Positions 1-9,844 of a stretch of 48,317 nucleotides of DNA are shown here, in pieces. This DNA comes from Perkinsus chesapeaki (lineage: Eukaryota > Perkinsozoa > Perkinsida > Perkinsidae), in assembly GCA_013115145.1 (NCBI GenBank), contig JAAPAO010000242.1, positions 1 to 48,317 on the forward strand. The letters are read 5' to 3'. The notes beneath the pieces were generated by a model. The model ran no database searches. It was not told the DNA's origin and was given only the letters and a program-made list of their open reading frames with translations. The translations under genes were made by a program, and so were the position numbers. Position 1 is the first letter of the stretch; every line of letters begins with the position of its first letter.

Positions 1-67
1 ACCGAGAATCGAACTCGGGACCTACTGCGTGTTAGGCAGTCGTCATAACCAACTAGACCATTCCAGC
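1..67 (-). tRNA. tRNA-Val(AAC), 3' end cut by window edge
   Basis: Reverse strand folds as a tRNA: acceptor strand GCTGGAA, A-box-like TGGTCTAGTTGG, anticodon stem ACTGC/GCAGT with loop CTAACAC (anticodon AAC), T arm CCGAG/CTCGG with TTCGATT loop. The last 7 nt (rest of acceptor strand and discriminator) lie outside the window. It matches the tRNAs at the right edge almost base for base. Confidence 0.85.
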
Positions 68-141
68 AACCTGCAACCTGGGAAACTGTGGTAGTGTGTA
101 TCCCTATGTCATAGTGTCAGCGTGTCACTCGGTAGGGTGAA

Positions 142-217
142 TACTGGATCTAAGAATCGAAACCAGGACCTACTGCGTGTCAGGCAGGCGTCATAACAAA
201 CTGGGCCATTCCAGCAA
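142..217 (-). pseudogene. decayed tRNA-Val copy (anticodon position reads GAC)
   Basis: Same body as the neighbouring tRNA-Val, but the T arm no longer pairs and the anticodon stem has a mismatch. The loop reads CTGACAC, giving GAC in the anticodon position. Probably a dead member of the tandem field. Confidence 0.7.
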
Positions 218-289
218 CCCGCAAGGGCCAAGACTCTCGCGGTGTCCATCTCTATATGACAATCTCATCATGTCAATGAGTGAGATGAG

Positions 290-355
290 TACTGGAACCG
301 AGAATCGAACTCGGGACCCAATGCGTGTGAGACAGTCGTCATAACCAACCAACCA
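290..355 (-). pseudogene. tRNA-Val copy with eroded 5' end (CAC)
   Basis: The 3' half (T arm, CCA-proximal strand TTCCAGT, anticodon loop CTCACAC) is well kept. The 5' acceptor strand and D arm are replaced by a GGTTGGTTGGTT run and the anticodon stem is broken, so it is unlikely to fold as a tRNA. Confidence 0.65.
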
Positions 356-424
356 AAGTTTACTCGTCATGGTGCAACTACTACAACTCTATACCTTTCA
401 GAAATCTATTTCGCGTTCAAGGCC

Positions 425-893
425 ACCAATTTCGCGAATAGGGACATGAATTTCGCGTTAGGGATAGAATCGGGAAGTCAATTTCAAGAATAAGGATCAC
501 AATTTCGCGGATACGGAAATCAATTTCGGGCTGTACTTTCAACTACACGAAGAATCTTCGGAGTGCTAGAAATTGCACAATGTGCGAAGCCCCCTCACTG
601 AAACATAGCGCAGCTTGTACCTACCTTCCAGAAACGACTTTAATGGTTTATTGCAGCAACTCCGCATGCCATGAATGATATGACATATAAACATATATTA
701 TACGATGCGAAGACATATGATATGTCAGCGACAGACAATAGTATAGTTAAGGAAGGTTTTTTAAGATTTTTTTGTGTAGTTGAAAGTACAGCCCGAAATT
801 GATTTACTTATCCGCGAAATTCTGATTCTTATACGTGAAATTGACCTCCATATTCTGCCCCTACCGCGAAGTTGATGTCCCGATTCGCGAAAA
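425..893. repeat. imperfect long inverted repeat built of AATTTCGCG-type units
   Basis: Left arm 425-548 and right arm 774-893 are reverse complements of each other. The inner 30 bases (519-548 against 774-803) match perfectly; the outer parts match with substitutions. About 225 bp separate the arms. Within each arm the motif AATTTCGCG or a variant recurs every 20-30 bases. It could fold into a long hairpin. No transposase or coding frame is visible inside it. It could be a foldback/MITE-like element or a palindromic duplication; I do not recognise the family. Confidence 0.75.
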
Positions 894-1265
894 AGGTACA
901 GATAGTTGGTCGGGAGTGTGGGAGAGGACCAATATCCTGTGAGCTCGAAGCCTGAACACCAAACACGAGGTGCTATGCGCTGGCTGCACTGGCAATTGGT
1001 CACACTAGGGACGCTGGAGCACTGAATCAGTGCCACTGATAAATATAGCTTATATTATATACGTGCAGTCTCAGACATCTATGTCATTGACATAGCAGTG
1101 CAAATCCAAATATCCACTAGTGTCCCACGAACCACCTTCGAAAGAGAAAAACACTCACAGGTAATGATGCCGCCATTAAGATCAGTATCACCAGCGCGGA
1201 AACCAGGAATCGCACTCGATTCTATATGACCGGGAAAAGTGTAAAAGGGCGCACGCGCAACTTTG
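894..1265. other. non-coding stretch
   Basis: No supported gene. It holds AT-rich sequence and a short perfect palindrome near 1079-1095 (CTATGTCA, one base, TGACATAG). Confidence 0.5.
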
Positions 1266-1346
1266 CTGGAACCTAGAATACTAGAAGCCTAACACGCGTA
1301 AGGCAGTCGCAATATCGAATATGACACATCCGACTATATCAGCAAG
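1266..1346 (-). pseudogene. heavily decayed tRNA-Val relic
   Basis: On the minus strand the order of tRNA-Val landmarks is kept (TGCTG, GTC, CGACTGCCT, AGGTTCCAG), but stems no longer pair and the anticodon loop is lost. It extends the left tRNA field about 900 bp further in. Confidence 0.45.
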
Positions 1347-1536
1347 CAAAACAATGTCCAGAAAGTTCAAATTGTGTGTAATTCTATAAGGTAGATTAGC
1401 TAGTTACCCACCTGAGGTGAGGAGTCCTGGCCGAGGACTGCACACATATTGTGTTCTGGCCCACAAAGATCGACGCACAACACTACAACGCAACTTTTGG
1501 GAATAATGCAGCATTTGCTCAACAGCAGTCAAGTTC

Positions 1537-1909
1537 TCATGCTTCATTGACTTTGATATTATCGAACAAGTTGTCCATAGCTCTCAGATTCGACTTGTTG
1601 TAATCGGTACGAGACGTAGTGACGTATGAAGTAGGGGCGCTGTCTCCCTGAATAACCATAAAAACCTAGTAAGTTTTCTGTGCAGGTAAGGCCCCGAACT
1701 TACATTGTAAGATCGTCTCAGAGACTCACGTGCAAGTAGGGTCTGTAGCATGGGAGTTTGAACGGCTGGACGCGCAGTAAGGGGAACAACCACGCCGGGC
1801 CTTCCGCTCGATTTTAGTTGTCCTAAACAGTCCCACGAAGGTATGAGCTATTCCAAAGATCTCTAGTTTAATAGAGCCTACGGAAGTAAGTGCCGTTATT
1901 TCGCCACAT
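1537..1909 (-). CDS. small three-exon protein, 85 residues, unknown function
   Basis: Exons 1882-1909, 1704-1822 and 1537-1647 join in frame (258 nt with the stop). Introns start GTAGGC and GTAAGT and end TTTAG and TTCAG. The protein starts MWRNNGTYFR and ends DNLFDNIKVNEA. The middle (LLARESLRRSYN, then a Ser/Thr/Tyr-rich TSYVTTSRTDYNK stretch) is hydrophilic, with no signal peptide or membrane segment. Tyr-rich T-x-Y-x-x-x-Y sequence is seen in some microtubule-associated flagellar proteins, but that is only a hint. The very short first exon is the least certain part. It lies just inside the decaying tRNA field and is co-oriented with the next gene. Confidence 0.55.
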
Positions 1910-2150
1910 CACACAGGTTAAAAAACCGGCAAGGGGACAAAGCCGGAACCCCTTTCAATATGTTCGAAATGATTTCGACGAAATCAGAGCGTGAACCGGA
2001 ACACCCAGCGGAGCGGAATACCCGCCAGGGATAGAGTTCGTGTAGGAGCACTACTTAACTACACTTAGCACTACAAAACACTCAGCATCTTCAAGGGCGA
2101 CCTATGAATCATAGGCTATGATAGATCATCTACCCATGATATATCGCCCC

Positions 2151-5100
2151 TCACCCTGGCATTTCGGCCACGAATACTTGAAATACTGCGGAAATTTACA
2201 ACGCCCTCAATACATTGACGAATCGAAGTGACTTCATGTGAGTTACCTTTCTTTGGTGATAGGCTAGTCCCAATGAGAGCCAGTGACTTGATGAACTGGT
2301 CATGCTTTAGTGCTTGCATATGCCTTTCACGATCTCGGTGAGCAGCATCAACAGCCTCAGCTACAACTTGATCACGATCACGGGCCGCGACTGCTGCAAC
2401 GAACTACAGCAGCATCAAACACTCGAGCACAAAACGTCTTGAATGTCTGACCTGTTCCCGGCTTTGCCGAAGCTCGTCCAGAAGGGACTTATTCAGTTCC
2501 CTCTGTTCTCGCAGCATGGCCAGCAGAGCTGACGACTCTAGGTCTACAAATGATCCCTCCAAGAGGGCTTCTGCCACATTCTCACTTGTGGCGTCGCATG
2601 TGACATCATTAAGACGTTCCCGCAAGTCACCCCGTGTTGGAGAACCAAAGCTTCGATCAAATGCAGGACCGGTAGGAAAAGTCGAAGTTTCTACCCGAGG
2701 GTCTGAAACAACCCAGCGATGCATGAGGGGGGTCAACGTCTTCAATTTACCAGCGGTGAACTCGAATGAGGTAGACTGTCGCACCGCTTCCCTTACTGGA
2801 TCGGACTCTTCACCGTTGGGAGCTGGCAGCGAGCCTCGTATGATAGAAGGGAAATCGAAGATTGTTGCCGTCCTATCGGCTTTACTCTGGAGGGATGAAT
2901 GTACAGTGCGACCTCTATTGGGTGCACCTGTTAATGCACAGAGTAAACAACGATCAAATCTTAAGCTACTCGAATTTCTAGGCGACGGACCAGGCCCCGA
3001 GCGCTGGGGACCCTTTGAGAGAGGACTGTCTGACTCGCTGCTGCTCCCTTCCGGACTCAGCTGATGCCGAGACGACAGTTTCGGTAATGGTCTGATAATA
3101 TTTCATCGGCTGGCGGAAAGATCAGCAGCTGCTACAGGCAAGAGGGAAGTGACTTGGCAAGCACGCCAGCCTTCGCGCGACCTGGTCCTCGTAGAGTACT
3201 CAGCACAGCTGAAAAATTGGCGTACATTGAGGATCGAAAGCTGGACAGTTTTCAGTGAACTTACCGGTTTGTGGATCGACCTCTTCCATTGGTACCTACC
3301 ACAAATTCAAGTAAACAGCCACAGGGTCCATGACCGACTCCAAGTTCCTTGGCAAAGCTCACAATATTCTCAGCATCCAGCTGCATTACGAGCCTCTGGC
3401 ATCGGCCAAAGCTCTCAGCCAGGTCGAAGCTCAACCTGGAAGATGGCCAAGCTCAATAACTCGAGGGTGAGAAACCTGCTTCACCGATCGGCTTCCAGGA
3501 CTAGCGTGGATCCCCGGCCTGCCAAGCGGTCGACGAGGGTGCAGAAACGCCGTGCCAATTTGGACCAGTTTTGCTTCATTTCGCCGGTAGCATCTTCGTC
3601 CACCACTCTAGCTACCGTTATGGTATCTGGACACACGGAATCGTTGGATACTCAGAAAGGGAAGCTCTGCCTGTGCCAATATGGTCGATTCTGCGCACGG
3701 CATCCACCACATCTTCGAGGCGGCGCACTGAGTACTCGGACAGCCAACGGATGTCTCGGCACATGGTTGACCAACTAACTCTTGAATTGATGGAGAGGGA
3801 GTACACCTACAGGGACCTCATGGAATTACGCGCTTCTCAACAGTGTGTGTACCTCAACCAGAACTCCGAGTGCTTCAGCATAGGAGGGGCCGTCAAGATG
3901 CTCTTCATCTGTTAGTTGAGTCGGTCGTGGGGAAGACACCTTTTCCTTGCACAGGTAATATTAGTGAGTTACAGGCGCCCGTAACGACCACATGGCGGCG
4001 GAATCGACCATCTCCCAAGCTACTCACCATTGCGCTGTCCTTGCTAGAGACGCTCGAGTTGCTCTCATGATCATCGTCCTCTACGGGCGTGTCTACTGAC
4101 TAACGACACATAGCGTTTGAGATGGTCGCACGGTTCGTTGATTACTTTCGAGGGCGTGGGCAATAAAGAGTGCATGACGAGACAGCAGAGTATCTCCTCT
4201 GTTGTGGGTTCAGTGGGCCGACTGAGCTGCTCGAAAGCATCACAAACCGCAGAAAGAATTCGCAAGCATATAGTCTCCTACGGAAACCGATGGAGGCGGA
4301 GCAATTGCAACAAAAAGAAAGTTGCTCACTCTGATAGTAACATCAACCCTGTCGCAAGATCTATTGCTTACTACTCCCTTCAGGTGCCTTGGCATTGACC
4401 TCAACGCCTAAACACCAAAATGTAAGTTATAATTATCAAAGCCGAAAGCAAGGCTGCCCTACGTTCTGGAGCTCAACTGCCACGTGGTTCTGTAACCTAG
4501 AACCAAGCTCAAGAGTGATAGCTCGAGTGAACGTCCTCAACAGACTTGGAGCGGAGGGCCTGGGACGAGAGACGGAGGTATCGCTCCGGCAATAATCGCC
4601 GGGCACCACGGACGTACTCACCGGCGACTGCGACCAGCCCCTCGTCTACTCGGGCTGATGGGCGATACTGCAACAGCCGCCTTGATGCCTCGTATGAGCT
4701 TGAGGAACCCGCCGCAGCACGTAGAGACACGCAATACGGACGTGGCCAACGCTCGAACTTCGTCCTTAACATCTCTGATACAGAACTGTTTACGAAGAAG
4801 TTGACTTGGACCAAGCCTACTGTTTGGCTGAAGACGCCTGGAGAAGCAGCCACCAGTCGATTTGGTATCGGAACGAGACCTGGGATAGAATGCGGGGTGT
4901 CTAATTTGGGCACCACTGACGCACTCGCTGATCAGCTAGCAACTCGGCTACGGAGATGTCGATCTTGTGATCCCTCATAAGCCCTTTAACGGCTATCCAT
5001 CCAGGGTTGGCTGAAGCAACTCGATCTGGGGCCAGGGCCAACCTACGGAGCGATGTGTCTAGATACAACAAACGGCCGCTGGCTATCGCCTTGTAGATTC

Positions 5101-5834
5101 TGGTGGGATTTACTATTCTCCTATGCTTTTTGATGCTCAGTCTCACAATGGAGCTAGCGCCAAAGAAGTAGCGGTTACGTCATTTTGACGCCAGGATAAC
5201 GCCCCTACAGTATTAGACCGGTTTCATCAAGCACCCTCACCAATAAGAGACTATCCGCAAAGTGGCAACCTCAACGTTGAGCAGCCGAAGCGTTCCAGCC
5301 TTGAGGGCACTGACGACCTTCCTCTCGATCAATATAGTCCCTAGCCTGTTGGCCAGCAACCTGATGTTTTAATGGAATATTTTGCGTGGAAATGTTCACG
5401 GTGCCTCAGAAGCTGGGAAATAACTGTTACCTGTGAACCACTTTCGGTGGATGCGGCTGCTCATTCGTTGAAGGGAGTTGCCGGCCCTGTGATAACAAGT
5501 TTGTGATCAAAGCGTCGACACTATTCAGATAGTGAAGCTGAAATGAACTGTTACGGAGAACGCCGAGCTAGTCGACTACGTATTCCTCGGCAGTTGTTGC
5601 CCTCATCACCGAGCCCAGCCAGAGAACGTCGACAATAGCACGGACAGTTGCACCTAAGGCGAAGTCCCGGTCAATCGTGCTAGATGTTGTCTTTCAGCCG
5701 TTCTCACCAACGAAGTCATCCAAATACTGAAGTTCGCAACTATTAAGGATGCCTGACCACTCAATAACCGTTGCAAAGTCCACGGTTGATATTCCCCGGG
5801 CAGATGGCAATGAGAGGTAGGAAGCCCCTGACAT
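2151..5834 (-). CDS. 19-exon orphan protein, 886 residues, C-terminal coiled coil
   Basis: Exons, 5' to 3': 5708-5834, 5580-5653, 5431-5537, 5241-5360, 4925-5153, 4821-4879, 4618-4785, 4463-4559, 4348-4407, 4146-4277, 4028-4099, 3853-3945, 3652-3806, 3485-3607, 3296-3435, 3136-3208, 2452-3091, 2247-2403, 2151-2185. They sum to 2661 nt in one frame, with GT-AG at every junction. The ATG at 5834 is the first after an in-frame TGA. The N-terminal two thirds look helical and Leu/Arg-rich (for example VVHRLLANRLGTILIERK). Then comes a Ser/Pro-rich segment, and finally a predicted coiled coil (LREQRELNKSLLDELRQ, then VAAVAARDRDQVVAEAV) near the C terminus. I do not recognise the family. A scaffold-type role would be a guess. 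Confidence 0.7.
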
Positions 5835-6667
5835 ATTCCATCATGCAGCAATACTGTACTACAAGGCGTTGCTTCCCCTACGAGCTATTCTGCGGGCCAG
5901 ACGATGGAAGAGCTCAGGGTCCACGGATAAAGTGGTAGAGGCACCGCCAGCTCTTATGCCACTAGGGCTGCATGCGCCCATTGAAAGCTGTAATCCCTGA
6001 CTTGAAATGTATAGAAAAACACTTGGGCTTTTCTAATAGCTAACTCAAGGGAAAACAGGTGGAGGCATAAACTTTTCAAGACCAAGTCAGACCAGCCAAG
6101 TCACCGCCTTTTCCGAGGAACTGGCATAGCCCGCGAACTCGGACTGGCAGAAATAGCCCCATTGAGTAGTCTAGGTGATCACCTCCACTAAGGGTTATGC
6201 GTGCAAGTACCTCTGTACCCCATTCAGTTACCACATGCGGTAAGTAAGTTACTGGATCTACAACCCTGATTTATCATTATGAAGTACGGCTAATCCTTAC
6301 GGGTAGGAAATTCGAGGCTAGTGAACACATTTTATTCGGCTCTCTACTAGTGAGAGCACTGTGCGTTCCTACTGGAGTTAATTAACAGCGAACAAAACAC
6401 TGCCGATAAGGCGTAAAAGCAGAGCAAATGTAAGCACACTCCAACACCTGTGCAGCCTGTTGAACAGCATATGTCGAAATAGGTGATTGAGTTCTAAAAC
6501 TACTATCTGCTTTATCAACGTCCGATCCATCAATACTAGAACGATGGACTTCTGAGAAATATAGTCGAGTGATTGGTCACTTGAAATGACGAAGCGAGTA
6601 CTGATACTGGAATACCTGCGGGGCAGGACCAAGCCAACACCTACCGCATACTCAGTAAAGTGGGAAT
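5835..6667. other. intergenic region, no supported gene
   Basis: Upstream region of the 19-exon gene and downstream region of the next minus-strand gene. A frame open over 6378-6695 overlaps the end of that gene, lacks typical codon bias and joins nothing by splicing. Confidence 0.5.
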
Positions 6668-7726
6668 TTAGTACACTAGTCTGAGGTTCCCACAAATCTC
6701 ACTGCCGGCAACGCATCTACGACTAGGGAGGCAGAGACCTGTTTGAGAAGCCACGAAGTAGTATGGCTTAAACAGGCAACCAAACCCGAGTTGAGTCGGT
6801 AGCTTCTCTATTTCTTCTGCTGGAATATCGCCATCAGGGAGACGAAGCAAAACTAAGTCTGATGGCTCCACGCCTGCCATGAAGTGATAGAACGACTGTA
6901 CATATCCCATTGGGGATGGAGGCGCGCCACGAATCTTCTTCATAAAGAGCAGAGTATTTAGAGTCACGAACCTCACGTTGGAAAGGAAGCCTTCCCATTC
7001 GAAAATATTAAACCTTCCGCAGTCATCAAGTACACCAACAAAGGACTGGTAGTCGTAGCTATCTACAGCGACAATCTTAATGTTACCCCGAGTGTCTTCT
7101 ATAACATCAAATTCACGCACAAACATACTAGCATAGCCGACTGTACGTTGTTCTCCGGATATTGGGCATAGTTCCTTGAACTCTGTATAGAATGCACAAG
7201 GACCATACCAATCACTCTCACCTCGTTGCTTTCCCAAAATATATTCTTCTTCGGCAGTTAGTGACAGAGGACCATGAAGGCCAGCTACGTAAACCTTGCC
7301 CCGATAAGCCACTATTGTAGAATTGACACTAACAAGGCCTCTACCTCGAAAATTTAGGGGAATTATTCTCGTACCGGGTTCTGGAGGGGTTTCATCGAAA
7401 CAATAAACAATCTCAGGAAGCTTGAACGGTTCAGAGACCTTAGTCACACGTAGCTCGTTGACGCCGGAATCACTATGCAACTTGTAAAATGTGTGAGACA
7501 AGGGGTCTATAGAAGCATACAGCTTGCAGCGGAGAATCTTGTCTTCCCATCGTCCATGACGTGACCGAGCGGAGTTGGACGCGTAAGTCATACCGCGAGG
7601 TTCGCGATGCCCGAGATATTCCCATATAACTGACTGGACGTCAGGCACTGGATCTGGGCAAGAATGGTCTAAGACAGATTTCAGTGCCCTGAGATCAATA
7701 GCCAGATTGAAGATGGCTTCGACCAT
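6668..7726 (-). CDS. intronless orphan, 352 residues, possible F-box-like start and beta-propeller
   Basis: One uninterrupted frame from ATG at 7726 to TAG. Near the N terminus PVPDVQSVIWEYL resembles the first helix of F-box or similar motifs. The rest is rich in alternating hydrophobic strands and turns (GRGLVSVNSTIVAYRGKVYV, LPDGDI) as in beta-propellers. The gene at 35354-36427 has the same layout: intronless, about 355 residues, a short helical start (VPMEICISTWDYL), then strands. The two may belong to one lineage-specific family, but direct identity is too low for me to prove it. If the start is an F-box, the protein could be a substrate receptor for an SCF ligase; this is inference. 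Confidence 0.6.
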   Translation of the reverse strand: MVEAIFNLAIDLRALKSVLDHSCPDPVPDVQSVIWEYLGHREPRGMTYASNSARSRHGRWEDKILRCKLYASIDPLSHTFYKLHSDSGVNELRVTKVSEPFKLPEIVYCFDETPPEPGTRIIPLNFRGRGLVSVNSTIVAYRGKVYVAGLHGPLSLTAEEEYILGKQRGESDWYGPCAFYTEFKELCPISGEQRTVGYASMFVREFDVIEDTRGNIKIVAVDSYDYQSFVGVLDDCGRFNIFEWEGFLSNVRFVTLNTLLFMKKIRGAPPSPMGYVQSFYHFMAGVEPSDLVLLRLPDGDIPAEEIEKLPTQLGFGCLFKPYYFVASQTGLCLPSRRCVAGSEICGNLRLVY

Positions 7727-8810
7727 AGAAAATTATTATAAATATTACTGAGAAGCATAAGGAAGATTCGTTGTAGGCGGGAGTGCTAAGGAAAGCTATT
7801 GTCTACCCGATTTCCGCCGAGGTACGGAATTCAACACACACGACAGAAAAACAGAAGCGACAACTCAAGTGCCTGACTACGACCGATGCATGCGTTATGC
7901 CCAAGTAACAGCACGGATGAGATTACAAGGGCGACACTGTATGAACTAGAACAATTTGAACTGCTGAATCAACCACTTCCGCCCCTTGCCCTCGTTATAT
8001 TCCACTAACACAACATGATAACTTACTCTATAGTAGAAGGTAAGATCATCGTACACTAAGGTATCGGCCTCGAGAGTGGTTATGGAAAACAGAAGCCAAT
8101 ACTCACCGATTCGAACTTGGACTTGAGCTCGCGTATGGAGCAGAGGGTCTTTCGTGAACCATCGTAGGCTTCCCTTTAGTGCGAACGCTGAAGTACGCGC
8201 ATTGCAGCGGTACTTCTGCCCAATTGATTAATGTAAGAGTTAAGGTAATCAGTATTGAGGGCAACCGCGATAATAAATTATTCTACCGATAGCACCATCG
8301 GTGCTATCGAACCATCGAGAGGTCTCTACACACGAGAGAGAGACAAGCGACTAACTTGAGCTGAGCCGCACGTACTTATAAAGTTGTTTACAACTATCCG
8401 TAGAACGGAGAAAGTGGAAAAGTATTAAGAAACCCTTCAGCCAAGCGATTACAGGCTCTGGTCACTCGAGTACACAAAGCATGCATCCGTTGGCTTCAGA
8501 ATATTAGAGTAAGAAAGGGCGAGCCTCCAAAAGGCGGGAAGTAATATCAGATAGTTCTAGTTGAGGCAGCACTAGTCATCAACTAAGCAACAACGACGTG
8601 TAACGACATACACTACTAGACAGATAGAAGACAGTAACAGTAACTAAGCATTTAATGAACGACATTAACAAGAGCATCAGCCACAGGCTTTGCTTTCCGC
8701 ATCAGCCATGTGTCGTTTACAGACATATCGGGTTATCATGCCTAAGTCCATCGCGCAATTCTGCGCGAATCCTCGTTATAACAAGGTGACTCTACAGCAT
8801 TTACCCTCAT
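7727..8810. other. long intergenic region
   Basis: About 1.1 kb with stops in all frames. The only structure I see is the perfect hairpin at 8287-8309. It must hold the 3' region of the RING gene and the promoter of the 352-residue gene. Confidence 0.5.
8287..8309. repeat. perfect 10-bp stem, 3-nt loop hairpin
   Basis: CGATAGCACC, loop ATC, then GGTGCTATCG. It lies about 500 bp past the stop of the RING gene. There is no flanking coding sequence and no obvious T-run. Confidence 0.7.
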
Positions 8811-9564
8811 TTAAGCTCTATTAGATGAACCGTTCTCACTACCCTCATTAGAGGATGCATAATAATAAAGGCTGTTACCGTCGCTCCCAATTTCTTCATC
8901 GGGATTCACTTCTGGCGCCCAGGAGGCTCTACAGACAGGACAGCGAATGACATCTCCTTTAGCACCCACAGCGGTTGGGCCCCAATGCTCAATGTATACC
9001 CTTGCGCATTCCTTATCAAACTTATGATAACAGTAAACTGATTCTACAACATTGCATTGATCCGAGCTATTCTTGCTGGTATCATTGCCATCTTCAAGAT
9101 CGGTCTTGGAAACTACCGAGTCGTCCATGTCGCCCAGGCAAATTGGGCAAAGCTCCCCTTTTGATGGAGAAGCCAGTTTGAACAAACTATCAAACTCGGG
9201 CATCGGCGTCCGCTCCTTCCGACGTTTGATGGTACCGATGTTGAAGACTGTACTACGGCGCTTCCAAAACTGCAGCAGTAACGGAGGAGCAATTGCCCAG
9301 ACAATAACAAGGTATACAGGAAAGCTAAAATCTGCTGAACCTGACAGGAAAGGCGCACTCGACTCTCCCTAGCAAATGTCAGGCAGACGCACCTGTATTT
9401 GAGTAAACAGTTAAACCCACTAGGGCGGCTAGGATGACGAGCCACGAGGCAGCAAGAAAAACTAATATGCAGTAAGTACGACGCCGCTGTCCTGCACTGC
9501 TGTACTGGCGGCTTCGAGAGGTTAACTCATTTTGAGATACCATCGGTAAGGGGTATGGCTCCAT
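8811..9564 (-). CDS. membrane-anchored RING finger protein, 233 residues
   Basis: Two exons (9393-9564, 8811-9340) join in phase across a 52-nt intron (GTGCGTC...CTGTCAG). A basic RRR precedes the first membrane helix (about residues 31-53, YCILVFLAASWLVILAALVG); a second hydrophobic segment lies at about 64-82. The RING-like site uses C122/C125 (CPIC), C161, H163, D166, C169 and C191/C194 (CPVC). D166 sits where His or Cys is usual. A 35-residue insertion between the first and second ligand pairs and an acidic Ser/Asn-rich tail are unusual. RING proteins act as E3 ubiquitin ligases, so this would be a membrane E3 with its RING facing the cytosol; topology is inferred. Tail after the RING is about 39 residues. 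Confidence 0.75.
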
Positions 9565-9844
9565 TTATAAAAAACAACTAATAGCTGATTCAAAGTAACT
9601 CCGAGTATCGAGTTTGAACAGATGACTCAACAAGTAGGCAGGTAAAGACTATTGTAATGTGTATTTATCAGTGGGCAGAATTTTAAGGGTGTATGCCATA
9701 GTGCCAATAAAATAGAGAGTGCAGAATGCTACAGTATCGACCAGAAGGTCACTTCGGCGCAGATCAGTCGTCCTGGCGAATTCTCTCTGCGGCTAGTACC
9801 TGAACATGCACCGTGCAGAATAACACCATCTCCTCCGGCTGCGA

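Noticed and set aside
761-1036. Minus-strand frame rich in Arg-Ile-Ser repeats
   Set aside because: It is a translation of the inverted-repeat units, not a protein gene.
2516-3778. Long plus-strand frames (182 and 209 codons) opposite the 19-exon gene
   Set aside because: They are antisense to well-supported minus-strand exons and have no recognisable motif.
5100-5153. A GTG or upstream start for a separate gene beginning near 5146
   Set aside because: The segment joins upstream exons in frame through an intron ending at 5154, giving a longer consistent gene from 5834.
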